64,000 bases of DNA from Paraburkholderia phenoliruptrix (lineage in GTDB: Bacteria; Pseudomonadota; Gammaproteobacteria; Burkholderiales; Burkholderiaceae): positions 113,614 through 177,613 of the forward strand of contig NZ_JAEUAV010000014.1 of NCBI RefSeq assembly GCF_019511605.1. The letters run 5' to 3'. The stretch's first letter is position 1. Each line of letters begins with the position of its first letter. Under the pieces are notes generated by a model. That model was not told the DNA's origin and searched no databases. It saw nothing but the letters and a program-made list of their open reading frames with translations. A program made the position numbers and the translations under genes. Shown in pieces: positions 35,527 through 44,079 of the stretch.

Positions 35527-35632
35527 CCCGCGCTTCGAACCTGTCATTACCAGTGAGGCCGCGGGCCGCGCTACCGGCCAGGGCCGTTGCGTCAACCCAG
35601 CCTCGCGCCGCGCGAGGAATCCCCGTCCGATC

Positions 35633-36466
35633 ATGAAAGTCATCAGCTCGATCCATGAATTGCGCGACCAGTTGCGCGGCCAGAATCGCACCGCCTTCGT
35701 GCCGACGATGGGCAACCTGCACGAGGGCCATCTGTCGCTGATGCGCCTCGCGCGCCAGCACGGCGATCCGGTGGTGGCGAGCATCTTCGTCAACCGTCTG
35801 CAGTTCGGGCCCAACGAAGATTTCGACAAATACCCGCGCACGCTCGAAGCCGATATCGAGAAGCTGCAGAAAGAAAACGTCTACGTGCTGTTCGCGCCGA
35901 CCGAGCGCGATCTGTACCCGGAGCCGCAGGAGTATCGCGTGCATCCGCCGCACGACTTGGGCGACATTCTGGAGGGCGAATTCCGCCCCGGCTTCTTCCA
36001 GGGCGTGTGCACCGTCGTGATGAAGCTCATGTCCTGCGTGCAGCCGCGCGTCGCGGTGTTCGGCAAGAAGGACTACCAGCAGTTGATGATCGTGCGCCGC
36101 ATGTGCCACCAGTTCGCGCTGCCTACCGACATCGTGGCCGCGGAAACCGTGCGCGATACCGACGGCCTCGCGCTCAGCTCGCGCAACCGCTACCTGGAGC
36201 CGGCCGAGCGCGCCGAAGCGCCGATGCTGGCGGCCGAACTGAATCGCGTGCGCGACGCGGTTCTCGCGGGCGAGCGCGACTTCGCGGCGCTCGAGCGCGC
36301 GGCCATGGCATCGCTCAGCGCGCGCGGCTGGCAACCCGACTACGTCGCGGTGCGCAAGCGCTCGAATCTGCTGCCCCCCGGTCCGCAGGACGCGAACGCC
36401 GAACTCGTCGTGCTGGCCGCGGCCAAGCTCGGCGCGACCCGTCTTATCGACAACCTCGAAATCTAA
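35633..36466 (+). CDS. panC: Pantothenate synthetase (pantoate-beta-alanine ligase)
   Basis: A 277-residue ATP-dependent ligase joining pantoate and beta-alanine to make pantothenate, precursor of coenzyme A. It shows the nucleotidyltransferase HIGH-type motif MGNLHEGH (26-33), FVNRLQFGPNEDFDKYPRT, FGKKDYQQL and the KMSKS-like DGLALSSRNRYL. Length is as usual. Start ATG at 35633. It is followed by panD after 62 bp, which supplies its beta-alanine, so the two steps are encoded together. Most species have Asn-Gln-Phe at NRLQFGP; here the Pro is also replaced by Leu, a minor variation. Confidence 0.97.
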   Translation: MKVISSIHELRDQLRGQNRTAFVPTMGNLHEGHLSLMRLARQHGDPVVASIFVNRLQFGPNEDFDKYPRTLEADIEKLQKENVYVLFAPTERDLYPEPQEYRVHPPHDLGDILEGEFRPGFFQGVCTVVMKLMSCVQPRVAVFGKKDYQQLMIVRRMCHQFALPTDIVAAETVRDTDGLALSSRNRYLEPAERAEAPMLAAELNRVRDAVLAGERDFAALERAAMASLSARGWQPDYVAVRKRSNLLPPGPQDANAELVVLAAAKLGATRLIDNLEI

Positions 36467-36528
36467 ACTTGCTTGAGGCGATTCGCACGACACCTGAGAA
36501 TCGCCAGGAATCAAAGGATTGGCCAGCC

Positions 36529-36915
36529 ATGCAACGCAACATGCTCAAGTCGAAGATCCACCGCGTCGCGGTCACGCATTGCGAGCTGCACTACGAAGGC
36601 TCCTGCGCGATCGACGAAGACCTGCTGGAAGCGGCGAACATTGTCGAAAACGAACGCATCGACATCTGGAACATCAACAACGGCGAGCGTTTCTCGACTT
36701 ATGCGATCAAGGGCGAACGCGGCAGCGGCATGATTTCGCTGAACGGCTCGGCGGCCCGGCGTGCGCAACTCGGCGATCTGGTGATCATTGCGGCTTTCGC
36801 GATGGTCGAGGAGGCGGAACTCAAGGCGGGCTGGAAGCCGGATTTGGTTTTTGTCGACGAAAACAACAAGATCAAGGGCAGCCGCGACCACGTGCCCACC
36901 CAGAACTGGACCTGA
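36529..36915 (+). CDS. panD: Aspartate 1-decarboxylase
   Basis: A 128-residue pyruvoyl enzyme making beta-alanine from aspartate. The self-cleavage site Gly24-Ser25 is present in HYEGSCAID at exactly the canonical position, which fixes the start at the ATG at 36529 (MQRNMLKSKIHR). Other family motifs are Lys9, NGERFSTYAI (catalytic Thr57 and Tyr58 region) and NGSAARRAQLGD (Asn-Gly-Ala-type turn). Length is normal. Together with panC it forms the beta-alanine branch of pantothenate synthesis. Confidence 0.97.
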   Translation: MQRNMLKSKIHRVAVTHCELHYEGSCAIDEDLLEAANIVENERIDIWNINNGERFSTYAIKGERGSGMISLNGSAARRAQLGDLVIIAAFAMVEEAELKAGWKPDLVFVDENNKIKGSRDHVPTQNWT

Positions 36916-36963
36916 GCCAGAAGTGGACCTAAGCCGACCCGCCGCCGGGAGCCGCATGGGAGT

Positions 36964-37100
36964 CGGCCGGTATTGGCCCGTATCAGTCCCGTATTCGCCC
37001 GAATCAGGCCGGTATTCGGCCAGTACCTGAAGCCGGTGTTCGGCCGCTCCCTGGGCCGCCGTCCCAGGGGCCAGTATTCGGCCGGCTCCCTGCCGAACTG
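36964..37100. repeat. Degenerate short repeats after panD
   Basis: Variants of GGCCGGTATTCGGCC and CCCGTATTCGCC recur about every 11 to 22 bp from 36964 to roughly 37025, with further copies near 37035 and 37070. They fill most of the gap between panD and the convergent ParA-like gene. Unit boundaries are blurred. Confidence 0.6.
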
Positions 37101-37139
37101 CCGCCCGCATGGCAGCCCCAGCCGTCGCTCGCCGCCCGC

Positions 37140-37778
37140 TCAGCCTTTCTTCGCGGCGCCGTTCGTCCACTGGATGATCGGCTCCCACTGCTCCAGATCC
37201 TTCTCCACGCGGCTTTTCGCGACGTCCCACAGCGTCAGGCCGTGTGCGGCGAGCTGCACGTAGTTCTGCGTGTCCCGCAAGTAACCGAGCACGGGCAGCT
37301 TCAGCCCCTCCACGAAACGGTGCAGTTGCTCCGCCGAGCGCGTGCGCGCGTCCACTCGCATGCCGACCACGCCGACCTCGATTGCCCCTTTGCTGACCGC
37401 CTTTTCCTTAGCCAGCCGCTCCAGGAAGTCCTGGGTGGCGAGGATGTCGAACATGGACGGCTGCAGCGGCACGATCACCTTGTCCGCCAGTTCGAGCGCG
37501 ACGTTCATGCGATTGCCGTGCAACCCGGCGGGGGTGTCGATGATCGCGTGCTCGAGTCCCTTCGGCGGTTTGACGGGCGTCTCGGGGTTGACCTCCCACG
37601 TTTCGATGGCGGGCAATGTGTCGGGCCGCAACGACAGCCACGCGTGCGCCGACTGCTGCTTGTCAAGATCGGCGAGCGCCACCCACTCGCCGCTCGCGGC
37701 GAAATAGCCGGCCAGATTCGTCGACAGCGTGCTCTTGCCCACGCCGCCCTTCGGATTCGCCACCACGATTACCGTCAT
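37140..37778 (-). CDS. Orphan ParA/MinD-family ATPase
   Basis: A 212-residue P-loop ATPase with the deviant Walker A KGGVGKST (Lys10 and Lys15), switch II IIDTPAGLHG, and ALADLDKQQSAHAW. It lacks an N-terminal DNA-binding domain and has no parB beside it. Such short ParA proteins position plasmids, carboxysomes, chemoreceptors or secretion machines, or are leftovers; the cargo is unknown here. The start at 37778 follows GGGAG; the longer upstream frame is low-complexity. It is convergent to panD and divergent from a thioesterase gene. Confidence 0.88.
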   Translation of the reverse strand: MTVIVVANPKGGVGKSTLSTNLAGYFAASGEWVALADLDKQQSAHAWLSLRPDTLPAIETWEVNPETPVKPPKGLEHAIIDTPAGLHGNRMNVALELADKVIVPLQPSMFDILATQDFLERLAKEKAVSKGAIEVGVVGMRVDARTRSAEQLHRFVEGLKLPVLGYLRDTQNYVQLAAHGLTLWDVAKSRVEKDLEQWEPIIQWTNGAAKKG

Positions 37779-38001
37779 GAATACTCCCGGAAAGAAGGCT
37801 GGGCAATGCCAGCCGGTTTGCCGCTTTCTGCTTCGGGCTTGCCGCCCTGTTGTCGCGCCCGCGTGCCGCTTTGCGAGGCTGCGGGTCCGCGCGCGCCGAT
37901 CCAGCCGTTGATAATATCGACAAATGCAGCGAGGCCGAAGCCCCCGAACGGCTAATCGGCCGTCGTCCGTCAGCGAATCCATCTTTCGAGGAAGCCGATC
38001 A

Positions 38002-38421
38002 ATGAGCAAGCTCCGTCCGGAATACACCGTCGAACGCCTGCACGAACGCCAGAAGGGCAAGCTGCCGGGCTTGCTGGGCGTGCATGTGCTGTCGCTGGAC
38101 GAAGGCATGCTGAGCGCGGAACTGACCGTGCGCGAAGAACTGCTCGCGCCCAACGGCTTCTTGCACGCGGCCACGGTAATCGGTCTCGCGGACACCGCCT
38201 GCGGCTACGCGTGCCTCGCCCATCTGCCGGAAACGGCGCGCAACTTCACGACGGTCGAGCTGAAAAGCAACTTCGTCGGCACGGCGACCGAGGGCACGAT
38301 TCGCGCCGTCGCAAAAGCCGTGCACCTCGGCCGCAGTACGCAGGTGTGGGACGCAACCGTCACCGATCCGGCGGGCAAGACCATCGCGCTCTTTCGCTGC
38401 ACGCAAATCGTGTTGTATTGA
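38002..38421 (+). CDS. PaaI-type hotdog-fold thioesterase
   Basis: A 139-residue hotdog-fold protein with the PaaI-like active-site region NGFLHAATVIGLADTACGYAC, where the usual HGG is FLHAAT and a catalytic Asp follows, and ELKSNFVGTATEGTIRAVAKAVHLGRST. Members hydrolyse acyl-CoA thioesters, often phenylacetyl-type; the natural substrate cannot be inferred. The ATG at 38002 follows GAGGAAG. The neighbours (ParA-like ATPase, cobQ) do not suggest a pathway. Confidence 0.87.
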   Translation: MSKLRPEYTVERLHERQKGKLPGLLGVHVLSLDEGMLSAELTVREELLAPNGFLHAATVIGLADTACGYACLAHLPETARNFTTVELKSNFVGTATEGTIRAVAKAVHLGRSTQVWDATVTDPAGKTIALFRCTQIVLY

Positions 38422-38519
38422 CGCGCGGGACGCAGCGGACGAGGCAACTGGAGCGAACCTGCCGGTTGCCCTTCGCCATTTTTGCGCGCAACGCGAGCAA
38501 CAGCGGGTCGTGTCGGCGC

Positions 38520-40145
38520 TCAGCTGACTGCCGCCGCCAATGCCGCGAGGTCGAGATGCTCCGCGAGCGTGTCGGCCAGCCGATCCAGCGACGCTTCACG
38601 TAACGCGGGGTAGTCGATCGCTTCGGCGTCGCTCAGCCCGGCCCACGCCAGCAGCGCCGCGCAAGCGGCCGGCGTGTCGAACAGCCCGTGCACGTAGGTC
38701 GCCAGAATTTGCCCATCGGCGGAAATCGCGCCATCCGGGCGCGCGGTGCCGGGTTGAGCGATGTGGCCACGTTGGCCCGCGTGGCCTGCCTCGTGCGCCT
38801 GCGCCCCGGAGCTTTTCCGGCCTCGTCCAGTGATCCCGCTCGCCTCGTCTGCTTCGTCAAGACGCAGTGCCGGCGACTCGAGCGCTGGCCCCCGCGTCTC
38901 GCCCATATGAATCTCGTAGCCGGCCACTTCCGGCAAGCCGGGCAGCGTGAGCCGCCCGGTCACGTTCACGAGCGTCTTCTCGCGCGTCAGTACCGTCGAG
39001 TAGTCGAGCCAGCCGAGCCCTGCGGACGCACCGGGCGCACCTTCCACGCCGTGCGGGTCGGCCACCTCGCGGCCCAGCATCTGCATGCCGCCGCAGATGC
39101 CGATCACCCGCCCGCCATAGCGCAGGTGCCGTTGCAGCACCGCGTCCCAGCCGTTCGCTCGCAGGAACGCGAGGTCGCCCCGCACGTTCTTCGAGCCCGG
39201 CACGATGATCAGATCCGCGGGCGGCGGCGTCATGCCGCTGCGCACGTAGTGGAAATCGACTTGCGGATGGGCGCGCAGCGCGTCGAAATCCGTATGGTTG
39301 CTGATGTGCGGCAACACCGGCACCACCACCCGCAGGGTGCGCGCGGCGTCGCCGCGCTGCGCGGCGCGCAGCTCGGGCGGCAGCATGTCCTCGGCGTCGA
39401 GCGTCAATCCGTGCAGATAGGGAATCACGCCGAGCACCGGCTTGCCGGTCTTCGCTTCGAGCCAGTCGAGGCCCGGCTTCAGCAGCCCGATATCGCCGCG
39501 AAAACGGTTGATGACGAAGCCGCGCACGCGCGCCTGCTCGCTCGCCGACAGGCAGGCGAGCGTGCCCGTCAGATGCGCGAAGACCCCGCCCCGGTCGATG
39601 TCTGCCACCAGCACCACCGGACAGTCCACGGCCTCGGCAAAACCCATGTTCGCGATGTCGCGCTCGCGCAGGTTGATCTCGGCCGGGCTGCCCGCGCCCT
39701 CCACGAAAATCGTGTCGTATGCCGCTTGCAGCCGCGCATACGATTGCAGCACCGCCTCGAAGGCGACCGGCTTGTAGTCGTGATACGCGCGGGCGTCGAG
39801 ATTCATGCGCGCCTTGCCGTGGATGATCACCTGCGCGCCGCGATCGCTCGTCGGCTTGAGCAGCACGGGGTTCAGGTCGGTGTGCGCGGCGATCCCGGCG
39901 GCCACTGCCTGGAGGGCCTGCGCGCGCCCGATTTCACCGCCGTCAACGGTGACCGCGCTGTTGAGCGCCATGTTCTGCGGCTTGAACGGCGCCACGCGCA
40001 CACCGGCGCGCCGCGCGAGCCGGCACAAACCGGCGACGAGCGTGCTCTTGCCGGCGTCGGACGTGGTGCCCTGGATCATCAGCGTGCCGCGCGGCACGAC
40101 TGGCGCGTCGAGCGGAATCTGCGGCGGGATCGGTTGGGTGCTCAC
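38520..40145 (-). CDS. cobQ: Cobyric acid synthase (CobQ/CbiP)
   Basis: A 541-residue glutamine-dependent amidase that amidates four carboxylates of adenosylcobyrinic acid diamide. The N-terminal synthetase domain has MIQGTTSDAGKSTLVAGLCR and FKPQNMALNSAVT. The C-terminal class I glutaminase-type domain has RVIGICGGMQMLG (nucleophile Cys) and YVHGLFD (His). A roughly 50-residue Gly/Ala-rich insert (about 420-475) splits these two glutaminase motifs and is probably a surface loop. GTG start at 40145, with AAGG before it. Divergent from cobU with a 96-bp gap. Confidence 0.95.
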   Translation of the reverse strand: MSTQPIPPQIPLDAPVVPRGTLMIQGTTSDAGKSTLVAGLCRLARRAGVRVAPFKPQNMALNSAVTVDGGEIGRAQALQAVAAGIAAHTDLNPVLLKPTSDRGAQVIIHGKARMNLDARAYHDYKPVAFEAVLQSYARLQAAYDTIFVEGAGSPAEINLRERDIANMGFAEAVDCPVVLVADIDRGGVFAHLTGTLACLSASEQARVRGFVINRFRGDIGLLKPGLDWLEAKTGKPVLGVIPYLHGLTLDAEDMLPPELRAAQRGDAARTLRVVVPVLPHISNHTDFDALRAHPQVDFHYVRSGMTPPPADLIIVPGSKNVRGDLAFLRANGWDAVLQRHLRYGGRVIGICGGMQMLGREVADPHGVEGAPGASAGLGWLDYSTVLTREKTLVNVTGRLTLPGLPEVAGYEIHMGETRGPALESPALRLDEADEASGITGRGRKSSGAQAHEAGHAGQRGHIAQPGTARPDGAISADGQILATYVHGLFDTPAACAALLAWAGLSDAEAIDYPALREASLDRLADTLAEHLDLAALAAAVS

Positions 40146-40241
40146 GGAAACCTTGAACTCGACGATGAAAAGGAATGGTGGGCCGCATTATCCCATCGCG
40201 CCGGCCCGCTCTGCACGCCGGCACGCCGGTACAATCACGCG
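40146..40241. promoter_or_regulatory. Divergent cobQ / cobU promoter region
   Basis: This 96-bp gap is too short for a cobalamin riboswitch, and I see no B12 box in it. TACAAT at 40230-40235 lies just seven bases from the cobU ATG, which suggests a leaderless cobU transcript. Confidence 0.45.
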
Positions 40242-40796
40242 ATGATTTCCCGCGACCTCACCTTCGTTCTCGGCGGCGCGCGCTCGGGCAAGAGCGTGTA
40301 CGCCGAGCGTCTCGCCGGCCAAAGCGCGCTGCCCGTCACCTACATTGCGACGGCGCGCGTTGCCGGCGACGCCGAATTCAACGCGCGCATCGCGCATCAT
40401 CGCGCGCGGCGCCCCGCGCATTGGCGCCTTCTGGAAGCGGATCTCGACCTCGCGGGCGCAGTAGCGCAAGCGGACGCGCCGGGGCACTGCACGCTGATCG
40501 ACTGTCTGACCTTGTGGCTTGCCAATCTGCTGTGCCCCGCCGACGGCGAGCCGCTGCCGCCGGCTGAATATCAGGCGCGCATCGAGGCGCTTGCGACGGC
40601 GCTCGCCACCTCGCGCGGCAAGATCATCGCGGTCAGCAACGAGATCGGCCTCGGCGTCGTGCCGCTCGGCGCGGCCACGCGTCTTTACGTCGACGAACTC
40701 GGGCGGCTCAATCAGCGCATTGCGGCGCTCTCAAGCCAGGCCACGATGATGGTCGCGGGCCTGCCGCTCGCTCTCAAAACCGCAGGCGCCGCGTGA
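40242..40796 (+). CDS. cobU: Adenosylcobinamide kinase / adenosylcobinamide-phosphate guanylyltransferase
   Basis: A 184-residue bifunctional enzyme that phosphorylates adenosylcobinamide and transfers GMP to it, the first steps of nucleotide-loop assembly. Walker A GGARSGKS (Lys17), the histidine pair at residues 52-53 in RIAHHRARRP (one of them is the expected guanylylated residue), LIDCLTLWLANLL and SNEIGLGVVPLG are all visible. No ribosome-binding site precedes the ATG at 40242. Its stop overlaps the start of cbiB. Confidence 0.96.
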   Translation: MISRDLTFVLGGARSGKSVYAERLAGQSALPVTYIATARVAGDAEFNARIAHHRARRPAHWRLLEADLDLAGAVAQADAPGHCTLIDCLTLWLANLLCPADGEPLPPAEYQARIEALATALATSRGKIIAVSNEIGLGVVPLGAATRLYVDELGRLNQRIAALSSQATMMVAGLPLALKTAGAA

Positions 40797-41731
40797 TGCT
40801 GACGCTTCCCCTCATCGTGACGCTCGCCACCGCGGGCGTGGCCGTTGACCGTTGGCTCGGCGAGCCGCGCGGCGCGCATCCGTTGGTGGGCTTCGGCAAG
40901 TGGGCGACGCGTCTCGAAGCGCACTACAACCGCGGCCGGCGCCTGCGGCTAAAGGGTCTGCTCGCGTGGGCGCTGGCCGTGTTGCCGCCGGTGCTGGCCG
41001 CATGGTGGCTGGTGGCCGTCCTGCCGTTTTTCGCGGCGTGTGCCATGCACGTCGCCCTGCTGTGGTTCGCGCTTGGCGCGCGCAGCCTGCACGACCATAT
41101 CGAACCGATTGCCAAGGCGCTCGGAAAGCGCGACCTCGCGCAGGCGCGCTTGCTGACCGCACGGATCGTCTCGCGGGAAACCGCGCATGCGGACGAAGCC
41201 GCGCTGTCGCGCGCCGCAGTCGAATCGGCATTGGAAAACGGCAACGACGCAATTTTCGGCGCGCTCTTCTGGTTCGCGATCGCGGGTGGTCCCGGCGCAC
41301 TCGGCTTTCGCCTCGCCAATACGCTCGATGCCATGTGGGGCTACCGCACGCCGCGTTACTTGCGCTTCGGTTGGGCGGCCGCGCGCCTCGACGACGTGCT
41401 CAACTGGATTCCCGCGCGCCTCACCGCCGCGAGCTACGCGCTGCTCGGCGACACGCGCACGGCCTGGCGCTGCTGGCGCGAGCAGGCGCCGCGCTGGGAC
41501 AGCCCGAACGCCGGCCCGGTCATGGCCTCGGGGGCCGGCAGCCTGAATGTGCTGATCGGCGGCCCGGCGGTTTATCACGGCGCGCTCGAACACCGGCCCA
41601 CGCTCGGCTTCGGCCATCCCGCCAAGGCCGCGCACATTACAGCGGCGCTGATGCTGGTCGAGCGCACCATGATTCTGTGGCTCGCGGTGCTGATCGTGCT
41701 GGCCTTGTTGAGCGTGCCGCTGCATGTCTGA
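40796..41731 (+). CDS. cbiB: Adenosylcobinamide-phosphate synthase (CbiB)
   Basis: A 311-residue inner-membrane protein that attaches (R)-1-amino-2-propanol O-phosphate to adenosylcobyric acid. The N-terminus has DRWLGEPRGAHPLVGFGKW (read as DRWLGEP and HPLVGFG), the centre VSRETAHADEAALSRAAVESALENGND (SRDT-like and ESxxEN motifs), and the C-terminus SPNAGPVMASGAGSLNVLIGG. Four to five hydrophobic stretches. The ATG at 40796 shares its A with the cobU stop (TGATG); a GTG at 40793 is the alternative. Confidence 0.94.
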   Translation: MLTLPLIVTLATAGVAVDRWLGEPRGAHPLVGFGKWATRLEAHYNRGRRLRLKGLLAWALAVLPPVLAAWWLVAVLPFFAACAMHVALLWFALGARSLHDHIEPIAKALGKRDLAQARLLTARIVSRETAHADEAALSRAAVESALENGNDAIFGALFWFAIAGGPGALGFRLANTLDAMWGYRTPRYLRFGWAAARLDDVLNWIPARLTAASYALLGDTRTAWRCWREQAPRWDSPNAGPVMASGAGSLNVLIGGPAVYHGALEHRPTLGFGHPAKAAHITAALMLVERTMILWLAVLIVLALLSVPLHV

Positions 41732-42860
41732 ACGAATCGCCGACTCGCGCTTTGCTCGCGCTGCGCAGCGCGAGCAAAGCGCCCTGCCAGCCGATGTTCC
41801 CGCGACGCCCCGCGCGCCGATCACGCACGGCGGCAATCTGCACGAAGCGGCCGAGCGCTATGGAATTCCGTACGACGAGTGGCTGGATCTGTCGACGGGG
41901 ATCAATCCGCATGGCTATCCGGTGCCGCCCGTGCCCGCCGCAGCATGGCGCCGCCTGCCCGACGAAGGCGACGGCCTTCCCGACTGCGCCGCGCGCTATT
42001 ACGGCGCGCCCGACGCCGCGCACGTGTTGCCCGTCGCCGGAAGCCAGGCGGCGATCCGCGCGCTGCCGGCCTTGTTGCCGCGAGGCCAGGCCGGCGTCGC
42101 GCCGCTCACTTACAGCGAATACGCACCGGCTTTCGAGCGCGCGGGTCATGGCGTCATGCCGCTCGACATTGCCTGCGACACATTGCCCGCAGCGCTCACG
42201 CACGCAATCGTCGTGAATCCGAACAATCCGACCGCTCACCATCTGAGCGCTGAAAAGCTGCTCGCCTGGCACGCGCAACTGAGCGCGCGCGGCGGCACGC
42301 TGCTCGTCGACGAAGCCTTTGCCGACACGATGCCCGCCGCGTCGCTCGCAACGCACGTCAATCGTGAAGGTCTGATCGTGCTGCGCTCGCCGGGCAAGTT
42401 TTTTGGCCTCGCAGGCGTGCGCGCCGGTTTCGTGCTGGCATCGCCGGCCATGCTCGAACGGCTGTGCCGCGCGCTCGGCGCCTGGACCGTCAGCGGCCCG
42501 GCGCGTCATGCCGTGAAGGCGGCATTCGCGGATCACGGCTGGCAACAGCAGATGCGCTCGCGACTCGCCGCGGACAGCGCGCGTCTCGTCGACCTGCTGC
42601 AAGCGCATGACATCCGCAGCCGGGCCACGCCGCTCTTCGCATGGACCGACGACCCGCGCGCCGCGGCCTTGCATGAAGCTCTCGCCACACGCGGCGTATG
42701 GACGCGGCTTTTCGCGTCGTCGGGTAGCGTGCGTTTCGGCTTGCCTGGCAGTGAGGCGGAATGGACGCGCCTGCAAGACAGCTTGCGCGACGCGATGGCG
42801 GCAGTGGCGGCGCGGCGGACGACGGCGGCGACCGGCGCCCAGGCACCCGAATCAGGCTGA
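41724..42860 (+). CDS. cobD: Threonine-phosphate decarboxylase (CobD; CobC in Pseudomonas naming)
   Basis: A 378-residue PLP enzyme of the class II aminotransferase fold that makes (R)-1-amino-2-propanol O-phosphate for the CbiB reaction. Motifs are HGGNLHEAAERYG, WLDLSTGINPHGYP, NPNNPTAHH, LLVDEAFAD and the Schiff-base lysine in RSPGKFFGLAGVRAGF (Lys225). The first ~33 residues precede the family core; residues 9-20 of this extension are encoded by a perfect 36-bp palindrome (41747-41782). The ATG overlaps the end of cbiB by eight bases. Confidence 0.94.
   Translation: MSERIADSRFARAAQREQSALPADVPATPRAPITHGGNLHEAAERYGIPYDEWLDLSTGINPHGYPVPPVPAAAWRRLPDEGDGLPDCAARYYGAPDAAHVLPVAGSQAAIRALPALLPRGQAGVAPLTYSEYAPAFERAGHGVMPLDIACDTLPAALTHAIVVNPNNPTAHHLSAEKLLAWHAQLSARGGTLLVDEAFADTMPAASLATHVNREGLIVLRSPGKFFGLAGVRAGFVLASPAMLERLCRALGAWTVSGPARHAVKAAFADHGWQQQMRSRLAADSARLVDLLQAHDIRSRATPLFAWTDDPRAAALHEALATRGVWTRLFASSGSVRFGLPGSEAEWTRLQDSLRDAMAAVAARRTTAATGAQAPESG
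41747..41782. repeat. Perfect 36-bp palindrome inside cobD coding sequence
   Basis: GCGCTTTGCTCGCGCTGC is followed directly by its exact reverse complement. It lies 8 codons into cobD and stays in frame, encoding part of a non-conserved N-terminal extension. It resembles a REP-like or palindromic-element insertion. Confidence 0.9.
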
Positions 42861-42937
42861 GGCGTTTGACCGCTGCAACGCTCTTGCGCCTCGCCGCACC
42901 GCTCTTACGTTCAACGCACATTTCGACATTGGAATCG

Positions 42938-43867
42938 ATGACATTCTTCGCGCGCCTTGCCCGTTCGATCCCCGCCGCCTTGACTGCCGCTCTGATTGTC
43001 CCCTTGATTGCCGTCGCGTTGCCCGCGAATGCCAGCATCACTGTGACCGACGACACGGGCGCCGTGGTCAGCCTGCCCGCTGCGGCTCAACGCGTGATCA
43101 GCCTCGCGCCGCACGTCACCGAGCTTCTGTACGCGGCGGGCGGCGCGTCGAAGATGGTGGGCGCCGTGTCATACAGCGACTATCCGCCCGAGGCAAAACA
43201 ACTGCCGCGCGTCGGCGACAACAAGTCGCTCGACCTCGAACGCATCGTTGCGCTCAAGCCCGATCTGATCGTGGTGTGGCGGCACGGCAACGCGCAACGT
43301 CAGCTCGACCGACTGCGCGAACTGCACATACCGTTGTACTTCAGCGAGCCGCATCATCTGGACGATGTGGCCGTTTCACTGACCAGGCTCGGCCAGCTGC
43401 TCGGCACGTCGTCCGTGGCGGATTCAGCGGCGGCCGCGTATCGTCGCGAGATTGCGCAACTGCGCGCGCAGTATGCGAAACGGCCGGCAGTGAACGTGTT
43501 CTATCAGGTGTGGGATCAGCCGTTGATGACGCTCAACGGCGAGCATATGGTCAGCGACGTCATCGAGCTATGCGGCGGCCGCAACGTGTTCGCAGCGCTG
43601 CAACCGCTCGTGCCCACGGTTTCCACAGAAGCAGTGCTCGCCGCGAACCCGGAGGCCATTGTCACCGCTGCTCCCGGTGCGACCAGACCGGACACTGCGT
43701 TGCCGCAACTCGGCGCATGGCGCGCATGGCCGCGGCTACTGGCGGTGGCGAACAACAACCTGTTCGCGATCGACGGCGATCTGATCAATCGGCCCGCGCC
43801 GCGCATCGTGGAAGGCGCGGCGCAGATGTGCGCAGACCTCGAACTGGCGCGCTCGCGCAGGAAGTAG
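42938..43867 (+). CDS. btuF: Cobalamin-binding periplasmic protein (BtuF-like)
   Basis: A 309-residue cluster A-III binding protein with a Sec signal peptide (cleavage after ANA, residue 32). The mature N-terminus ITVTDDTGAVVSLPAAAQRVISLAPHVTELLYAAG is typical of BtuF/FecB (read as TVTDDTG and RVISLAPHVTELLYAAG), with VGAVSYSDYPPEA, LKPDLIVVW and the C-terminal NNNLFAIDGDLINRPAPRI. It hands B12 to BtuCD. Start ATG at 42938, 77 bp after cobD, so it is probably transcribed with the plus-strand cob genes, while its permease and ATPase are on the convergent operon. Confidence 0.92.
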   Translation: MTFFARLARSIPAALTAALIVPLIAVALPANASITVTDDTGAVVSLPAAAQRVISLAPHVTELLYAAGGASKMVGAVSYSDYPPEAKQLPRVGDNKSLDLERIVALKPDLIVVWRHGNAQRQLDRLRELHIPLYFSEPHHLDDVAVSLTRLGQLLGTSSVADSAAAAYRREIAQLRAQYAKRPAVNVFYQVWDQPLMTLNGEHMVSDVIELCGGRNVFAALQPLVPTVSTEAVLAANPEAIVTAAPGATRPDTALPQLGAWRAWPRLLAVANNNLFAIDGDLINRPAPRIVEGAAQMCADLELARSRRK

Positions 43868-44079
43868 AACGTAGCGGAAGATGGAGACAAGCGGCGCGCC
43901 AATATGCGCCGCGACGCTCCGTGACACTTGCTCTGACGGCAGCTACGCTGAGCGCCACTCGGGCGATGCGGAAAGAAACGCAGTGCCAGTCAGTCACGCG
44001 CGGTACAGTCCGCAACGGTGAACGACACGCAGCGCGATCTCGCGCCCGCGAACTCCCGCGCGCCTCACAACGCTCACCC
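43868..44079. other. Convergent gap between btuF and cobC
   Basis: This 212-bp gap between the two converging cobalamin operons has no obvious intrinsic terminator and no supported gene. Confidence 0.4.
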
